This document shows, in pieces, positions 62,292 to 64,000 of a stretch of 64,000 bases of DNA (position 1 is its first letter; the number at the start of each line of letters is the position of its first letter). Source of the DNA: Lachnospiraceae bacterium (lineage in GTDB: Bacteria; Bacillota; Clostridia; Lachnospirales; Lachnospiraceae); contig JAAWAV010000020.1 of assembly GCA_022792335.1 (NCBI GenBank), positions 1 through 64,000 of the forward strand, read 5' to 3'. A program made the position numbers and the translations under genes. The notes beneath the pieces were generated by a model. It made no database searches and had not been told where the DNA came from. It saw nothing but the letters and a program-made list of their open reading frames with translations.

Positions 62292-63287
62292 ATGAATAAG
62301 AAATCAGGAAAAGATATCAGGAATTTTCTGCAGAATAACAGTATTATTATTCTGCTGGTAGTTCTGGTGATTATCGTAGCAGTCCTTAAGGACAATTTCT
62401 TCGGAAAGAGTAACATTACCAATACCGCTTCCAACGTGGCAGTTCGTATGTTCATCGCTCTGGGCGTCAGCGGCTGTCTGATTACAAAAGGTACAGACCT
62501 TTCCGCGGGCCGTCTGGTGGGGCTTTCTGCCTGCCTTTCCGGTATCCTGCTGCAGACGACAGATGCGGCCAGCAAGTTTTATCCCAACCTGGGGAAGATG
62601 AACATCCTTCTGGTACTGGTGATTGTCATTGCCATTACGGCAGTATTCGGCCTGATCAACGGCCTTGTGATCGCAATCTTAAAGGTTCCGCCCTTTATCG
62701 CAACCCTCGGTATGCAGCAGTTGGTATACGGCATCTGCCTGATCTATACCAAGGCCACCCCTCTTGGCGGTTTCCGCGAGGACTATACCAACATTGCAAA
62801 GGGAAAGATTTTTGCCGGATGGCTTCCCTATCTGGTGATCATTGCTCTGGTTGTAGGATTCCTGATGTGGTTCCTCTACAATAAGACGAGACACGGCAAA
62901 TATATGTACGCCATCGGCGGCAATGAAGTGGCCGCAGAAGTTTCCGGCGTCAATGTAACCAAGACAAAGATTTTGATTTACGTTCTGGCGGCCGTTCTTT
63001 ATGCCTGTGCAGGTTTCCTGCTGGCGGCAAAGACTGGCGGCGCGACGGTCAATGCCGGACAGGGATATGAGCTGGAGGCCATCGCCGCATGTACCATCGG
63101 CGGCGTTTCCACCAACGGCGGTATCGGCCGCATTTCCGGTATCTTCATCGGCGTGCTGGTGTTCGAGCTCCTTAAGGTCTGCCTGCAGTTTTTGGGCGTG
63201 CCTTCCGACTACACTTATGTGGTACAGGGCCTTGTTATTATCGTTGCAGTTGCCCTGGATATCAGAAAATATCTCAGCAAGAAATAA
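62292..63287 (+). CDS. mglC: Sugar ABC transporter permease
   Basis: 331 residues, about eight to ten membrane segments of the BPD_transp_2 (RbsC/MglC) family. GTDLSAGRLVGLSACLSGIL, VPPFIATLGMQQLVYGICLI, YAIGGNEVAAEVSGVNVTKT and AIAACTIGGVSTNGGIGRIS are family blocks. Forms the membrane channel with two copies. Fourteen bases after mglA behind GAGGAGGAG; the operon ends at the terminator downstream. Confidence 0.94.
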   Translation: MNKKSGKDIRNFLQNNSIIILLVVLVIIVAVLKDNFFGKSNITNTASNVAVRMFIALGVSGCLITKGTDLSAGRLVGLSACLSGILLQTTDAASKFYPNLGKMNILLVLVIVIAITAVFGLINGLVIAILKVPPFIATLGMQQLVYGICLIYTKATPLGGFREDYTNIAKGKIFAGWLPYLVIIALVVGFLMWFLYNKTRHGKYMYAIGGNEVAAEVSGVNVTKTKILIYVLAAVLYACAGFLLAAKTGGATVNAGQGYELEAIAACTIGGVSTNGGIGRISGIFIGVLVFELLKVCLQFLGVPSDYTYVVQGLVIIVAVALDIRKYLSKK

Positions 63288-63353
63288 AATACTGACAGAT
63301 TTATCCGTATCAGAAAAACATTTGTCAGCCATGCAACATCTTTCTATAGGAGG

Positions 63354-63379
63354 GGCCCCGCGAAAAGCGGGGCTTTTCC
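63354..63379 (+). terminator. Terminator of the mgl operon
   Basis: GCCCCGC-GAAAA-GCGGGGC, a perfect 7-base GC stem, is followed by TTTTCCC. The gap to the next gene (63380-63599) shows nothing else convincing; a 60-codon frame there lacks a ribosome site. Confidence 0.85.
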
Positions 63380-63599
63380 CATCTTCGTTTTTTTATTTCA
63401 TAAAAAGGGCGTCCTATGAAACAAAAACACTCCGTGAGGATCGCAGGGGCTGCCCCAGCGAAACGAGGATACTGCGGCGGTAAGGGATCTGTGTTTTCTG
63501 AAATTGGAGAAAATCGAAAAATCCATTGGCAACCAGGGGCCTGGGAGATATACTGGAGGGGAAATAAGAAACTAAGAAAAGGATCGTGGGACGGATAAC

Positions 63600-64000
63600 A
63601 TGGACAGAGACGAGACAGAGAGAAAAGAGGCAGGAGAAAATAGAGCAGGTAGAACGTATATAGATAAAAACGGAAAGCAGAAAGAGGGAAGTCTGCTTCT
63701 GGTGGAGGATGACGAGGAGATTTGTCAGATGTTCGGCGGATTTCTGGAAGCAGAGCATTATGAAGTAACGTGCGCTGCCGATGGAGAGGAGGCTTTGAGG
63801 AAATTTGGAGAGGGAGACTGGGATCTGGTGCTTCTGGACTTGAGACTTCCAAAACGAAGTGGTCTGGAGGTACTGCAGTGTATTCGAAAGGTCAGCACAG
63901 TACCGGTGCTGATACTTTCTGCAAAGGATACGGACTCAGACAAAACGTTGGGCCTTTCCCTTGGGGCAGATGATTATGTGACAAAACCGTTTTCCGTCAC
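63600..64000 (+). CDS. OmpR-type response regulator, receiver domain (cut by the window end)
   Basis: The frame is open to the window edge: a hydrophilic N terminus of about 30 residues (MDRDETERKEAGENRAGRTY onward) precedes a receiver domain with SLLLVEDDEEICQMF, phospho-acceptor Asp in LVLLDLRLPKRSGLEVL, VLILSAKDTDSDK and the Lys in LGADDYVTKPF. The extended N terminus and poor ribosome site (GGGACGG) make the start doubtful; a start closer to SLLLVEDD is possible. The output domain lies outside the window. Confidence 0.8.
   Translation, partial: MDRDETERKEAGENRAGRTYIDKNGKQKEGSLLLVEDDEEICQMFGGFLEAEHYEVTCAADGEEALRKFGEGDWDLVLLDLRLPKRSGLEVLQCIRKVSTVPVLILSAKDTDSDKTLGLSLGADDYVTKPFSV

Noticed and set aside
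63416-63598. 60-codon frame after the mgl terminator
   Set aside because: No ribosome site, starts next to the terminator and shows no recognisable protein features.

Overview
The window looks like a chromosomal segment of a spore-forming member of the Clostridia, most likely Lachnospiraceae (former Clostridium cluster XIVa). The basis is the set of sporulation genes (gpr, spoIIP, a cotJ operon), Gram-positive Shine-Dalgarno sites with frequent TTG/GTG starts, a CIRCE-controlled hrcA-grpE-dnaK-dnaJ operon, YesM/YesN-type regulation and an mgl sugar transporter. No rRNA, tRNA, CRISPR array or prophage was seen. The only mobile pieces are a transposase fragment at the left edge and a large serine recombinase at about 6.3-8.5 kb.

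Layout. 0-5.1 kb: transposase end, germination protease gpr, spoIIP, and a BlaI/M56-peptidase regulatory pair. 5.2-9.6 kb: a nucleoside phosphorylase behind an operator-bearing promoter, the serine recombinase with two small partner ORFs, then a cotJABC operon on the minus strand in which cotJC is truncated and CotJA carries seven 11-residue Cys-Gly-Cys repeats. 9.7-16.5 kb: a tetrapyrrole operon hemA-sirC-hemC/cobA/hemD (one fused protein)-hemB-hemL, aimed at sirohydrochlorin/cobalamin. 16.5-19.6 kb: a Pro-specific peptidase and an ABC ATPase that has lost its catalytic motifs. 19.9-25.5 kb: a CdaR-type regulator, ftsE-ftsX, a PcsB-like M23 hydrolase and a Ctp protease. 25.5-35.5 kb: arcC (minus), then lepA, hemW, hrcA-grpE-dnaK-dnaJ and a membrane microprotein. 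35.5-45.9 kb: a GC-rich hairpin array, an NhaC antiporter, pyrC-pyrF-pyrK-pyrD-pyrE, several small membrane proteins, a VanZ-like protein, an HD phosphohydrolase and an oversized M29 aminopeptidase. 46-49.9 kb: purE-purM-purN-purD. 49.9-51.5 kb: an ECF sigma/anti-sigma pair (minus) with its own ECF-type promoter. 51.6-53.9 kb: two ATC-hydrolase-family genes plus a cysteine desulfidase. 54-63.4 kb: a YesN/YesM two-component system, two membrane-anchored sugar-binding proteins and mglB-mglA-mglC. The window ends inside an OmpR-type response regulator.

How the genes fit together. Most of the window is ordinary housekeeping in well-ordered operons with ATGA overlaps. The parts that deserve attention are: (i) the cotJ operon with its repeat-bearing CotJA and a CotJC cut off next to a serine recombinase; (ii) the catalytically dead ABC ATPase; (iii) the operon of two ATC-hydrolase-like proteins with CyuA, which suggests a route from thiazoline-type cysteine derivatives to sulfide, pyruvate and ammonia; (iv) the sugar-sensing system with two anchored binding proteins next to the transporter it probably controls; (v) the ECF sigma factor with a textbook autoregulatory promoter. 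Several gene starts were moved downstream of the longest possible start because the Shine-Dalgarno site or overlap with the previous gene decides the point; these are noted in each entry.
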